In this document: piece after piece, positions 43,004 to 55,439 of the stretch
How the letters are laid out: every line of letters begins with the position of its first letter
Numbering within the stretch: the first letter of the stretch is position 1
Assembly (NCBI GenBank): GCA_963965975.1
Contig: OZ014414.1
Coordinates: 4,563,501 to 4,627,500 of the forward strand
Origin: Xestospongia bergquistia
Taxonomy: Eukaryota; Porifera; Demospongiae; Haplosclerida; Petrosiidae
Reading direction: 5' to 3'
DNA length: 64,000 bases
Position numbers and translations under genes: made by a program
The notes under the pieces: generated by a model
Seen by the model: the letters and a program-made list of their open reading frames with translations, nothing else
Told to the model about the DNA's origin: nothing
The model's database searches: none

Positions 43004-45968
43004 GTTAGCGTTTAGGCAAATTATCTTACTAAACTGTTAATAGCTGTTTATTTATTTAGTGCCATAAAGTCCTTTAGACTGAGCAGTTTACTTTATAAAC
43101 TTCACTCAATCGTCTAAACATTCTAAAGTCTTTAACTTATAGACTTTAGAGCGTTAAAGCAAAGTAACTTACTAAACTGTTAATAGCTGTTTATTTAGTT
43201 AGTGCCATAAAGTCCTTTAGACTGAGCAGTTTACTTCATAAACCTCTCTCAATAGTCTAAACCTTCTAAAGTCTTTAACTTAAAGACTTTAGAGCGTTAA
43301 TGCAAACTAGCTTACTAAACTCTTAATAGCTGTTTATTTAGTTAGTGCCATAAATTCCTTTAGAGAGAGCAGTTTACTTTATAAACTTCTCTCAATAGTC
43401 CAAACCTTCTAAAGTCTTTAACTTAAAGAGTTTAGAGCATTAAAGCAAACTAACTTACTAAACTGTTAATAGCTGTTTATTTAGTTAGTGCCATAAAGTC
43501 CTTTAGACTGAGCACTTTACTTTATAAGCGTCACTCAATAGTCTAAACCTTCTAAAGTCTTTAACTTAAAGACTTAAGAGCGTTAATGCAAACTAACTTA
43601 CTAAACTGTTAATAGCTGTTTATTTATTTAGTACCATAAAGTCCTTTAGACTGAGCAGTTTACTTTATAAACTTCTCTCAATAGTCTAAACCTTCTAAAG
43701 TCTTTAACTTAAAGACTTTAGAGCGTTAATGCAAACTAACTTACTAAACTGTTAATAGCTGTTTATTTAGTTAGTGCCATTAAGTCCTTTAGACTGAGCA
43801 GTTTACTTTATAAAATTCTATCAATAGTCTAAACCATCTAAAGTCTTTAACTTAAAGACTTTAGACCGTTAATGCAAACTAACTTACTAAACTGTTAATA
43901 GCTTTTTATTTAGTTAGTGCCATAAAGTTCTTTAGACAGAGCATTTTACTTTATAAGCGTCACTCAATAGTCTAAACCTTTTAAAGTCTTTAACTTAAAG
44001 ACTATAGAGCGTTAATGCAAACTAAGTTGCTAAACTGTTAATAGCTGTTTATTTAGTTAGTGCCATAAAGTCCTTTAGACTGATCAGTTTACTTCATAAA
44101 CGTCTCTCAATAGTCTAAACATTCTAAAGTCTTTAACTTAAATACTTTAGAGCGTTAATGCAAACTAACTTACTAAACTGTTAATAGCTGTTTATTTAGT
44201 TAGTGCCATAAATTCCTTTAGAGAGAGCAGTTTACTTTATAAACTTCTCTCAATAGTCTAATCCTTCTAAAGTCTTTAACTTAAAGACTTTAGAGCGTTA
44301 ATGCAAACTAACTTACTAAACTGTTAATAGCTGTTTATTTAGTTAGTGCCACAAAGTCCTTACGACAGAGCAGTTTACTTTATAAACATGTCTCAATAGT
44401 CTAAACCTTCTAAAGTCTTTAACTTAAAGACTTTAGAGCGTTAATGCAAACTAACTAAAGTGTTAATAGCTGTTTATTTAGTTAGTGCCATAAAGTCCTT
44501 TAGACTGAGCAATTTACTTTATAAACTTCTCTCAATAGTCTAAACCTTCTAAAGTCTTTAACTTAAAGACTTTAGAGCGTTAATGCAAACTAACTTACTA
44601 AACTGTTAATAGCTGTTTATTTAGTTAGTGCCATAAAGTCCTTTAGACAGAGCAGTTTATTTTGTAAGATTCACTCAATAGTCTAAACCTTCTAAAGTCC
44701 TTAACTTAATGACTTTAGAGTGTTAACGCAAACTTACTTACTAAACTGTTAATAGCTGTTTATATAGTTAGTGCCATAAAGTCCTTTAGACTCAGCAGTT
44801 TACTTTATAATCTTCTCTCAATAGTCTAAACTTTCTAAAGTCTTTAACTTAAAGACTTTAGAGCGTTAATGCAAACAAACTTACTAAACTGTTAATAGCA
44901 GTCCATTTAGTTAGTGCCATAAAGTCCTTTAGACTGAGCAGTTTACTTTGTAAAATTCTCTCAATAGGCTAAACCTTCTAAAGTCTTTAACTTAAAGACT
45001 TTAGAGCGTTAATGCAAACTAACTTACTAAACTGTTAATAGCTGTTTATTTAGTTAGTGCCATAAAGTCCTTTAGACAGAGCAGTTTATTTTGTAAGATT
45101 CACTCAATAGTCTGAACCTTCTAAAGTCTTTAACTTAATGACTTTAGAGTTTTAATGCAAAATTACTTACTAAACTATTAATAGCTGTTCATTTAGTTAG
45201 TGCCATAAACTCCTTTACACTTAGTAGTTTACTTTATAAACTTCTCTCAATAGTCTAAACCTTCTAAAGTCTTTAACTTAAAGACTTTAGGGCGTTAATG
45301 CAAACTAACTTACTAAACTGTTAATAGCTGTTTATTTAGTTAGTGCCATAAAGTCCTTTAGACTGAGCAGTTTACTTTATAAACTTCTCTCAATAGTCTA
45401 AGCCTTCTAAAGTCTTAAACTTAAAGACTTTAGAGCGTTAAAGCAAACTAACTTACAAAACTGTTAGTAGCTCTTTATTTAGTTAGTGACATAAAGTCCT
45501 TTAGACTGAGCAGGTTACTTTATAGAGTTCGTTCAATAATCTAAACCTTCTAAAGTCTTTAACTTAAAGACTTTATAGCGATAATGCAAACTAACTTACT
45601 AAACTGTTAATAGCTGTTTATTTAGTTAGTGCCATAAGGTCCTTTAGACTGAGCAGTTTACTTTATAAACTTCTCTCAATAGTCTAAAGCTTCTAAAGTC
45701 TTTAACTTAAAGACTTTAGAGTGTTAATGCAAACTAACTTACTAAGCTGTTAATAGCTGTTTATTTAGTTAGTGCCATAAAGTCCTTTAGACTGAGGAGT
45801 TTACTTTATAAACTTCTCTCAATAGTCTAAACCTTCTAAAGTCTTTAACTTAAAGACTTTAGAGCGATAATGCAAACTAACTTACTAAACTGTTAATTGC
45901 TGTTTATTTAGTTAGTGCCATAAAGTCCTTACGACTGAGCAGTTTACTTTATAAACATCTGTCAATAG
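43004..45968 (-). repeat. Inverted satellite block (2,965 bp, about 21 monomers)
   Basis: The monomer reads as its reverse complement throughout (landmarks GCAAACTAACTTACTAAAC, TAGTGCCATAAAGTCCTTT). Entry is through a degraded junction at about 42994-43020 and exit is at GTCAATAG|TTAAACACTTTAG. It includes class B and class C units, so a mixed segment was inverted or inserted in opposite orientation. No unrelated sequence is present at either edge. Confidence 0.93.
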
Positions 45969-48900
45969 TTAAACACTTTAGAAGGTTTAGACTATTGAGA
46001 GAAGTTTAAAATGTAAACTGCTCAGTCTAAAGGACTCTATGGCACTAACTAAATAAACAGCCATTAACAGTTTAGTAAGTTAGTTTGCATTAACGCTCTA
46101 AAGTCTTTAAGTTAAAGACTTTAAAAGGTTTAGACTATTGAGAGGAGTTTATAAAGTAAACTGCTCAGTCTAAAGGACTTTATGGCACTAACTAAATGAA
46201 CAGCTATTAACAGTTTAGTAAATAAGTTTGCATTGACACTCTAAAGTCATTAAGTTAAAGACTTTAGAAGGTTTAGACTATTGAGTGAATCTTACAAAAT
46301 AAAATGGTCTGTCTAAATGACTTTATGGCACTAACTAAATAAACAGCTATTAACAGTTAAGTAAGTTAGTTTGCATTAGTGCTCTAAAGTCTTTAAGTTA
46401 AAGACTTTAGAAGGTTTAGACTATTGAGAGAATTTTATAAAATAAAATGCTCAATCTAAAGGACTTTATGCCACTAACTAAATAAACAGGTATTAACAGT
46501 TTAGTAAGTTTGTTTGCATTAACACTCTAAAGTCTTTAAGTTAAAGACTTTAGAAGTTTAGACTATTGAGAGAACTTTATAAAGTAAACTGCTCAATCTA
46601 AAGGACTTTATGGCACTAACTAAATAAACAGCTATTAACAGTTTAGTAAGTTAGTTTGCATTAACGCTCTAAAGTCTTCATGTTAAAGACTTTAGAAGGA
46701 TTTAGACTATTGAGAGCAGTTTATAAAGTAAACTGCTCAGTCTAAAGGACTTTATGGCACTAACTGAATAAACAGCTATTAACAGTTTAGTAAGTTAGTT
46801 TGCATTAACGCTCTAAACTCTTTAAGTTAAAGACTTTAGAAGCTTTAGACTATTGAGAGAAGTTTATAAAGTAAACTGCTCAGTCTAAGGGACTTTATGG
46901 CACTAATTAAATAAACAGATATTAACAGTTTAGTAAGTTAGTTTGCATTAACGCTCTAACGTCTTTAAGTTAAAGACTTTAGAAGGTTTAGACTCTGGGA
47001 GTTTATAAAGTAAACTGCTCAGTCTAAAGGACTTTATGGCACTAACTAAATAAACAGCTATTAACAGTTTACTAAGTTAGTTTGTATTGACGCTCTAAAG
47101 TCTTTAAGTTAAAGACATTAGAAGGTTTAGACTATTGAGAGAAGTTTATAAAGTAAACTGCTCAGTCTAAAGGACTTTATGGCACTAACTAAATAAACAG
47201 CTATTAACAGTTTAGTAAGTTAGTTTGCATTAACGCTCTAAAGTCTTTAAGTTAAAGACTTTAGATTGTTTAGACTATTGAGAGAAGTTTATAAAGTAAA
47301 CTGCTCAGTCTAAAGGACTTTATGGCACTAACTAAATAAACAGCTATTAACAGTTTAGTAAGTTAGTTTGCATTAACGCTCTAAAGTCTTTAAGTTAAAG
47401 ACTTTAGAAGGTTTAGACTATTGAGAGAAGTTTATAATGTAAACTGCTCAGTTTAAAGGACTCTATGGCACTAACTAAATAAACAGCTATTAACAGTTTA
47501 GTAAGTTAGTTTGCATTAACGCTCTAAAGTCTTTAAGTTAAAGACATTAGAAGGTTAGACTATTGATAGAAGTTCATAAAGTAAACTGCTCAGTCTAAAG
47601 GACTTTATGGCACTAACTAAATGAACTGCTATTAACAGTTTAGTAAGTAAGTTTGCGTTAACACTCTAAAGTCATTAAGTTAAAGACTTTAGAAGGTTTA
47701 GACTATTGAGTGAATCTTACAAAATAAACTGCTCTGTCTAAAGGACTTTATGGCACTAACTAATTAAAAAGCTATTAACAGTTTAGTAAGTTAGTTTGCA
47801 TTAACGCTCTAAAGTCTTTAAGTTAAAGACTTTAGAAGGTTTAGACTATTGAGAGAATTTTATAAAATAAAATGCTCAATCTAAAGGACTTTATGGCACT
47901 AACTGAATAAACAGCTATTAACAGTTTAGTAAGTTAGTTTGCATTAACGCTCTTAAGTCTTTAAGTTAAAGACTTTAGATTGTTTAGACTATTGAGAGAA
48001 GTTTATAAAGTAAACTGCTCAGTCTAAAGGACTTTATGGCACTAACTAAATAAACAGCTATTAACAGTTTAGTAAGTTAGTTTGCATTAATGCTCTAAAG
48101 TCTTTAAGTTAAACACTTTAGAAGGTTTAGACTATTGAGAGAAGTTTAAAATGTAAACTGCTCAGTCTAAAGGACTTTATGGCACTAACTAAATAAACAG
48201 CTATTAACAGTTTAGTAAGTTAGTTTGCATTAACGCTCTAAAGTCTTTAAGTTAAAGACATTAGAAGGTTTAGACTATTGAGAGAAGTTCATAAAGTAAA
48301 CTGCTCAGTCTAAAGGACTTTATGGCACTAACTAAATGAACAGCTATTAACAGTTTAGTAAGTAAGTTTGCATTGACACTCTAAAGTCATTAAGTTAAAG
48401 ACTTTAGAAGGTTTAGACTATTGAGTGAATATTACAAGATAAACTGGTCTGTCTAAAGGACTTTATGGCACTAACTAAATAAACAGCTATTAACAGTTTA
48501 GTAAGTTAGTTTGCATTAACGCTCTAAAGTCTTTAAGTTAAAGACTTTAAAAGGTTTAGACTATTGAGAGGAGTTTATAAAGTAAACTGCTCAGTCTAAA
48601 GGACTTTATGGCACTAACTAAATGAACAGCTATTAACAGTTTAGTAAGTAAGTTTGCATTGACACTCTAAAGTCATTAAGTTAAAGACTTTAGAAGGTTT
48701 AGACAATTGAGTGAATCTTACAAAATAAACTGGTCTGTCTAAAGGACTTTATGGCACTAACTAAATAAACAGCTATTAACAGTTTAGTAAGTTAGTTTGC
48801 ATAGTGCTCTAATGTCTTTAAGTTAAAGACTTTAGAAGGTTTAGACTATTGAGAGAATTTTATAAAATAAAATGCTCAGTCTAAAGGACTCTATGCCACT

Positions 48901-51839
48901 AACTAAATAAACAGGTATTAACAGTTTAGTAAGTTAGTTTGCATTAACGCTCTAAAGTCTTTAAGTTAAAGACTTTAGAAGTTTAGACTATTGAGAGAAC
49001 TTTATAAAGTAAACTGCTCAATCTAAAGGACTTTATGGCACTAACTAAATAAACAGCTATTAACAGTTTAGTAAGTTAGTTTGCATTAACGCTGTAAAGT
49101 CTTCATGTTAAAGACTTTAGAAGGTTTAGACTATTGAGAGCAGTTTATAAAGTAAACTGCTCAGTCTAAAGGACTTTATGGCACTAACTGAATAAACAGC
49201 TATTAACAGTTTAGTAAGTTAGTTTGCATTAACGCTCTAAAGTCTTAAGTTAAAGACATTAGAAGCTTTAGACTGTTGAGAGAAGTTTATAAAGTAAACT
49301 GCTCAGTCTAAGGGACTTTATGGCACTAATTAAATAAACAGATATTAACAGTTTAGTAAGTTAGTTCGCATTAACGCTCTAAAGCCTTTAAGTTAAAGAC
49401 TTTAGAAGGTTTAGACTCTTGAGAGTTTATAAAGTAAACTGCTCAGTCTAAAGGACTTTATGGAACTAACCAAATAAACAGCTATTAACAGTTTAGTAAG
49501 TTAGTTTGCATTAACGCTCTAAAGTCTTTAAGTTAAAGACTTTAGATTGTGTAGACTATTGAGAGAAGTTTATAAAGTAAACTGCTCACTCTAAAGGACT
49601 TTATGGCACTAACTAAATAAACAGCTATTAACAGTTTAGTAAGTTAGTTTGCATTAACGCTCTTAAGTCTTTAAGTTAAAGACTTTAGATTGTTTAGACT
49701 ATTGAGAGAATTTTATAAAGTAAACTGCTCAGTCTAAAGGACTTTATGGCACTAACTAAATAAACAGCTATTAACAGTTTAGTAAGTTAGTTTGCATTAA
49801 CGCTCTAAAGTCTTTAAGATAAACACTTTAGAAGGTTTAGACTATTGAGAGAAGTTTAAAATGTAAACTGCTCACTCTAAAGGACTCTATGGCACTAACT
49901 AAATAAACAGCTATTAACAGTTTAGTAAGTTAGTTTGCATTAACGCTCTAAAGTCTTTAAGTTAAAGACATTAGAAGGTTTAGACTATTGAGAGAAGTTC
50001 ATAAAGTAAACTGCTCAGTCTAAAGGACTTTATGGCACTAACTAAATGAACAGCTATTAACAGTTTAGTAAGTAAGTTTGCATTGACACTCTAAAGTCAT
50101 TAAGTTAAAGACTTTAGAAGGTTTAGACTATTGAGTGAATCTTACAAAATAAACTGGTCTGTCTAAAGGACTTTATGGCACTAACTAAATAAACAGCTAT
50201 TAACAGTTTAGTAAGTTAGTTTGCATTAATGCTCTAAAGTCTTTAAGTTAAGACTTTAGAAGGTTTAGACTATTGAGAGAATTTTATAAAATAAAATGCT
50301 CAGTCTAAAGGACTTTATGCCACTAACTAAATAAACAGGTATTAACAGTTTAGTAAGTTAGTTTGCATTAACACTCTAAAGTCTTTAAGTTAAAGACTTT
50401 AGAAGTTTAGACTATTGAGAGAACTTTATAAAGTAAACTGCTCAATCTAAAGGACTTTATGGCACTAACTAAATAAACAGCTATTAACAGTTTAGTAAGT
50501 TAGTTTGCATTAACGCACTAAAGTCTTCATGTTAAAGACTTTAGAAGGATTTAGACTATTGAGAGCAGTTTATAAAGTAAACTGCTCAGTCTAAAGGACT
50601 TTATGGCACTAACTGAATAAACAGCTATTAACAGTTTAGTAAGTTAGTTTGCATTAACGCTCTAAAGTCTTTAAGTTAAAGACTTTAGAAGCTTTAGACT
50701 ATTGAGAGAAGTTTATAAAGTAAACTGCTCAGTCTAAGGGACTTTATGGCACTAATTAAATAAACAGATATTAACAGTTTAGTAAGTTAGTTTGCATTAA
50801 CGCTCTAACGTCTTTAAGTTAAAGACTTTAGAAGGTTTAGACTCTGGGAGTTTATAAAGTAAACTGCTCAGTCTAAAGGACTTTATGGCACTAACTAAAT
50901 AAACAGCTATTAACAGTTTACTAAGTTAGTTTGTATTGACGCTCTAAAGTCTTTAAGTTAAAGACATTAGAAGGTTTAGACTATTGAGAGAAGTTTATAA
51001 AGTAAACTGCTCAGTCTAAAGGACTTTATGGCACTAACTAAATAAACAGCTATTAACAGTTTAGTAAGTTAGTTTGCATTAACGCTCTAAAGTCTTTAAG
51101 TTAAAGACTTTAGATTGTTTAGACTATTGAGAGAAGTTTATAATGTAAACTGCTCAGTCTAAAGGACTCTATGGCACTAACTAGATAAACAGCTATTAAC
51201 AGTTTAGTAAGTTAGTTTGCATTAACGCTCTAAAGTCTTTAAGTTAAAGACATTAGAAGGTTAGACTATTGATAGAAGTTCATAAAGTAAACTGCTCAGT
51301 CTAAAGGACTTTATGGCACTAACTAAATGAACTGCTATTAACAGTTTAGTAAGTAAGTTTGCGTTAACACTCTAAAGTCATTAAGTTAAAGACTTTAGAA
51401 GGTTTAGACTATTGAGTGAATCTTACAAAATAAACTGCTCTGTCTAAAGGACTTTATGGCACTAACTAATTAAAAAGCTATTAACAGTTTAGTAAGTTAG
51501 TTTGCATTAACGCTCTAAAGTCTTTAAGTTAAAGACTTTAGAATGTTTAGACTATTGAGAGAATTTTATAAAGAAAACTGCTCAGTCTAAAGGACTCTAT
51601 GGCACTAACTAAATAAACAGCTATTAACAGTTTAGTAAGTTAGTTTGCATTAGCGCTATAAAGTCTTTAAGTTAAAGACTTTAGAAAGTTTAGACTATTG
51701 AGAGAAGTTTATAAAGTAAACTGCTCAGTCTAAAGGACTTTATGGCACTAACTAAATAAAAAGCTATTAACAGTTTAGTAAGTAAGTTTGCATTAACACT
51801 CTAAAGTCATTAAGTTAAAGACGTTAGAAGGTTTAGACT

Positions 51840-54800
51840 ATTGAGTGAATCGTACAAAATAAACTGCTCTGTCTAAAGGACTTCAAGGCACTAACTAAAT
51901 AAACAGCTAATAACAGTTTAGTAAGTTAGTTTGCATTAATGCTCTAAAGTCTTTAAGTTAAAGATTTTAGAAGGTTTAGACTATTGAGAGAAGTTTATAA
52001 AGTAAACTGCTCAGTATAAAGGACTTTATGGCACTAAATAAATAAACAGCTATTAACAGTTTAGTAAGTTAGTTTGCATTAACACTCTAAAGTCTTTAAG
52101 TTAAAGACTTTAGAAGTTTTAGACTATTGAGAGAACTTTATAAAGTAAACTGCTCAGTCTAAAGGACTTTATGGCACTAACTAAATAAACAGCTATTAAC
52201 AGTTTAGTAAGTTAGTTTGCATTAACGCTCTAAAGTCTTTAAGTTAAAGACTTTAGAAGGTTTAAATTATTGAGAGAAGTTTATAAAGTAAGCTGCTCAG
52301 TCTAAAGGACTTTATGGCAATAACTAAATAAACAGCTATTAACAGTTTAGTAAGTTAGTTTGCATTAACGCTCGAAGGTCTTTAAGTTAAAGACTTTAGA
52401 AGGTTTAGACTATTGAGTGACGCTTATAAAGTAAACTGCTCAGTCTAAAGGACTTTATGGCACTAACTAAATAAACAGCTATTAACAGTTTAGTAAGTTA
52501 GTTTGCATTAACGCTCTAAGGTCTTTAAGTTAAAGACTTTACATTGTTTAGACTATTGAGTGACGCTTATAAAGTAAACTGGTCTCTCTAAAGGACTATA
52601 TGGCACTAACTAAATAAACAGCTATTAACATTTTATTAATTTAGTTTGAATTAACGCTCTAAAGTCTTTAAGTTAAAGACTTTAGAGGGTTTAGACTATT
52701 GAGAGAAGTTTATAAAGTAAACTGCTCAGTCTAAAGGACTTTATGGCACTAAGTTAATAAACAGCTATTAACAGTTTAGTAAGTTAGCTTGCATTAACGC
52801 TCTAAAGTCTTTAACTTATTGACTTTAGAAGGTTTAGACCATTGAGAGAAGTTTATACAGTAAACAGCTCAGTCTAAAGGACTTTATGGCACTATCTAAA
52901 TAAACAACTACTAACAGTTTAGTAAGCTAGTTTGCATTAATGCTCTAAAGTCTTTAAGTTAAAGACTTTAGAAGGTTTAGACTATTGAGAGAAGTTAGTA
53001 AAGTAAACTCCTCAGTCTAAAGGACCTTATGGCACTAACTAAATAAACAGCTATTAACAGTTTAGTAAGTTAGTTTGCATTAACGCTCTAAAGTCTTTAA
53101 GTTAAAGACTTTAGAAGGTTTAGATTATTGAGCGAACTTTATAAAGTAACCTGCTCAGTCTAAAGGACTTTATGGCACTAACTAAATAAACAGCTATTAA
53201 CAGTTTTGTAAGTTAGTTTGCTTTAACGCTCTAAAGACTTTCAGTTAAAGACTTTAGAAGGCTTAGACTATAGAGAGAAGTTTATAAAGTAAACTGCTCA
53301 GTCTAAAGGACTTTATGGCACTAACTAAATAAACAGCTATTAACATTTTAGTAAGTTAGTTTGCATTAACGCTCTAAAGTCTTTAAGTTAAAGACTTTAG
53401 ACGGTTTAGACTATTGAGAGAAGTTTATAAAGTAAACTGCTCAGTCTAAAGGACTTTATGGCACTAACTAAATAAACAACTATTAACAGTTTAGTAAGTT
53501 AGTATGCATTAACGCTCTAAAGTCTTTAATTTAAAGACTTTAGAAGGTTTAGACTATTGAGAGAAGTTTATAAAGTAAACTGCTCAGTCTAAAGGACTCT
53601 ATGACACTAACTAAATAAACAGCCATTAACAGTTTAGTAAGTTAGTTTGCATTAACGCTCTAAAGTCTTTAAGTTAAAGACTTTAGAAGGTTTAGACTAT
53701 TGAGTGAATCTTACAAAATAAACTGCTCTGTCTAAAGGACTTCAAGGCACTAACTAAATAAACAGCTAATAACAGTTTAGTAAGATAGTTTGCATTAATG
53801 CTCTAAAGTCTTTAAGTTAAAGATTTTAGAAGGTTTAGACTATTGAGAGAAGTTTATAAAGTAAACTGCTCAGTCTAAAGGACTTTATGGCACTAACTAA
53901 ATAAACAGCTATTAACAGTTTAGTAAGTTAGTTTGCATTAACGCTCTAAAGTCTTTAAGTTAAAGACTTTAGAAGTTTTAGACTATTGAGAGAACTTTAT
54001 AAAGTAAACTGCTCAGTCTAAAGGACTTTATGGCACTAACTAAATAAACAGCTATTAACAGTTTAGTAAGTTAGTTTGCATTAACGCTCTAAAGTCTTTA
54101 AGTTAAAGACTTTAGAAGGTTTAAACTATTGAGAGAAGTTTATAAAGTAAGCTGCTCAGTTTAAAGGACTTTATGGCAATAACTAAATAAACAGCTATTA
54201 ACAGTTTAGTAAGTTTGTTTGCATTAACGCTCGAAGGTCTTTAAGTTAAAGACTTTAGAAAGTTTAGACTATTGAGTGACGCTTATAAAGTAAACTGCTC
54301 AGTCTAAAGGACTTTAAGGCACTAACTAAATAAACAGCAATTAACAGTTTAGTAAGTTAGTTTGCATTAACGCTCTAAGGTCTTTAAGTTAAAGACTTTA
54401 CATTGTTTAGACTATTGAGTGACGCTTATAAAGTAAACTGGTCTCTCTAAAGGACTATATGGCACTAACTAAATAAACAGCTATTAACATTTTATTAATT
54501 TAGTTTGAATTAACGCTCTAAAGTCTTTAAGTTAAAGACTTTAGAGGGTTTAGACTATTGAGAGAAGTTTATAAAGTAAACTACTCAGTCTAAAGGACTT
54601 TATGGCACTAAGTTAATAAACAGCTATTAACAGTTTAGTAAGTTAGCTTGCATTAACGCTCTAAAGTCTTTAACTTATTGACTTTAGAAGGTTTAGACCA
54701 TTGAGAGAAGTAAACAGCTCAGTCTAAAGGACTTTATGGCACTATCTAAATAAACAACTACTAACAGTTTAGTAAGCTAGTTTGCATTAACGCTCTAAAG

Positions 54801-55310
54801 TCTTTAAGTTAAAGACTTTAGAAGGTTTGGACTATTGAGAGAAGTTAGTAAAGTAAACTGCTCAGTCTAAAGGACCTTATGGCACTAACTAAATAAACAG
54901 CTATTAACAGTTTAGTAAGTTAGTTTGCATTAACGCTCTAAAGTCTTTAAGTTAAAGACTTTAGAAGGTTTAGATTATTGAGCGAACTTTATAAAGTAAC
55001 CTGCTCAGTCTAAAGGACTTTATGGCACTAACTAAATAAACAGCTATTAACAGTTTTGTAAGTTAGTTTGCTTTAACGCTCTAAAGCCTTTCAGTTAAAG
55101 ACTTTAGAAGGCTTAGACTATAGAGAGAAGTTTATAAAGTAAACTGCTCAGTCTAAAGGACTTTATGGCACTAACTAAATAAACAGCTATTAACAGTTTA
55201 GTAAGTTAGTTTGCATTAACGCTCTAAAGTCTTTAAGTTAAAGACTTTAGACGGTTTAGACTATTGAGAGAAGTTTATAAAGTAAACTGCTCAGTCTAAA
55301 GGACTTTATA
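51840..55310 (+). repeat. Tandem higher-order repeat: two copies of a 1,859-bp (13-monomer) block
   Basis: TTCAAGG is at 51882 and 53741, and GGACTATATGG at 52590 and 54449. Both give an offset of 1,859, exactly 13 x 143. The block also carries ATTAATTTAGTTTGAATTAA, CTTATTGACTTT and GAGCGAACTTTATAAAG variants in order. Copy 2 has a 14-nt deletion near 54710. Confidence 0.87.
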
Positions 55311-55439
55311 GCACTAACTAAATAAACGGCTGTTATAGTTTAGTAAGTAAGTTTGCATTAACACTCTAAAGTCATTAAGTTAAAGACTTTAGAGAGTTTA
55401 GACTATTGAGAGAAGTTTATAAAGTAAACTGCTCAGTCT

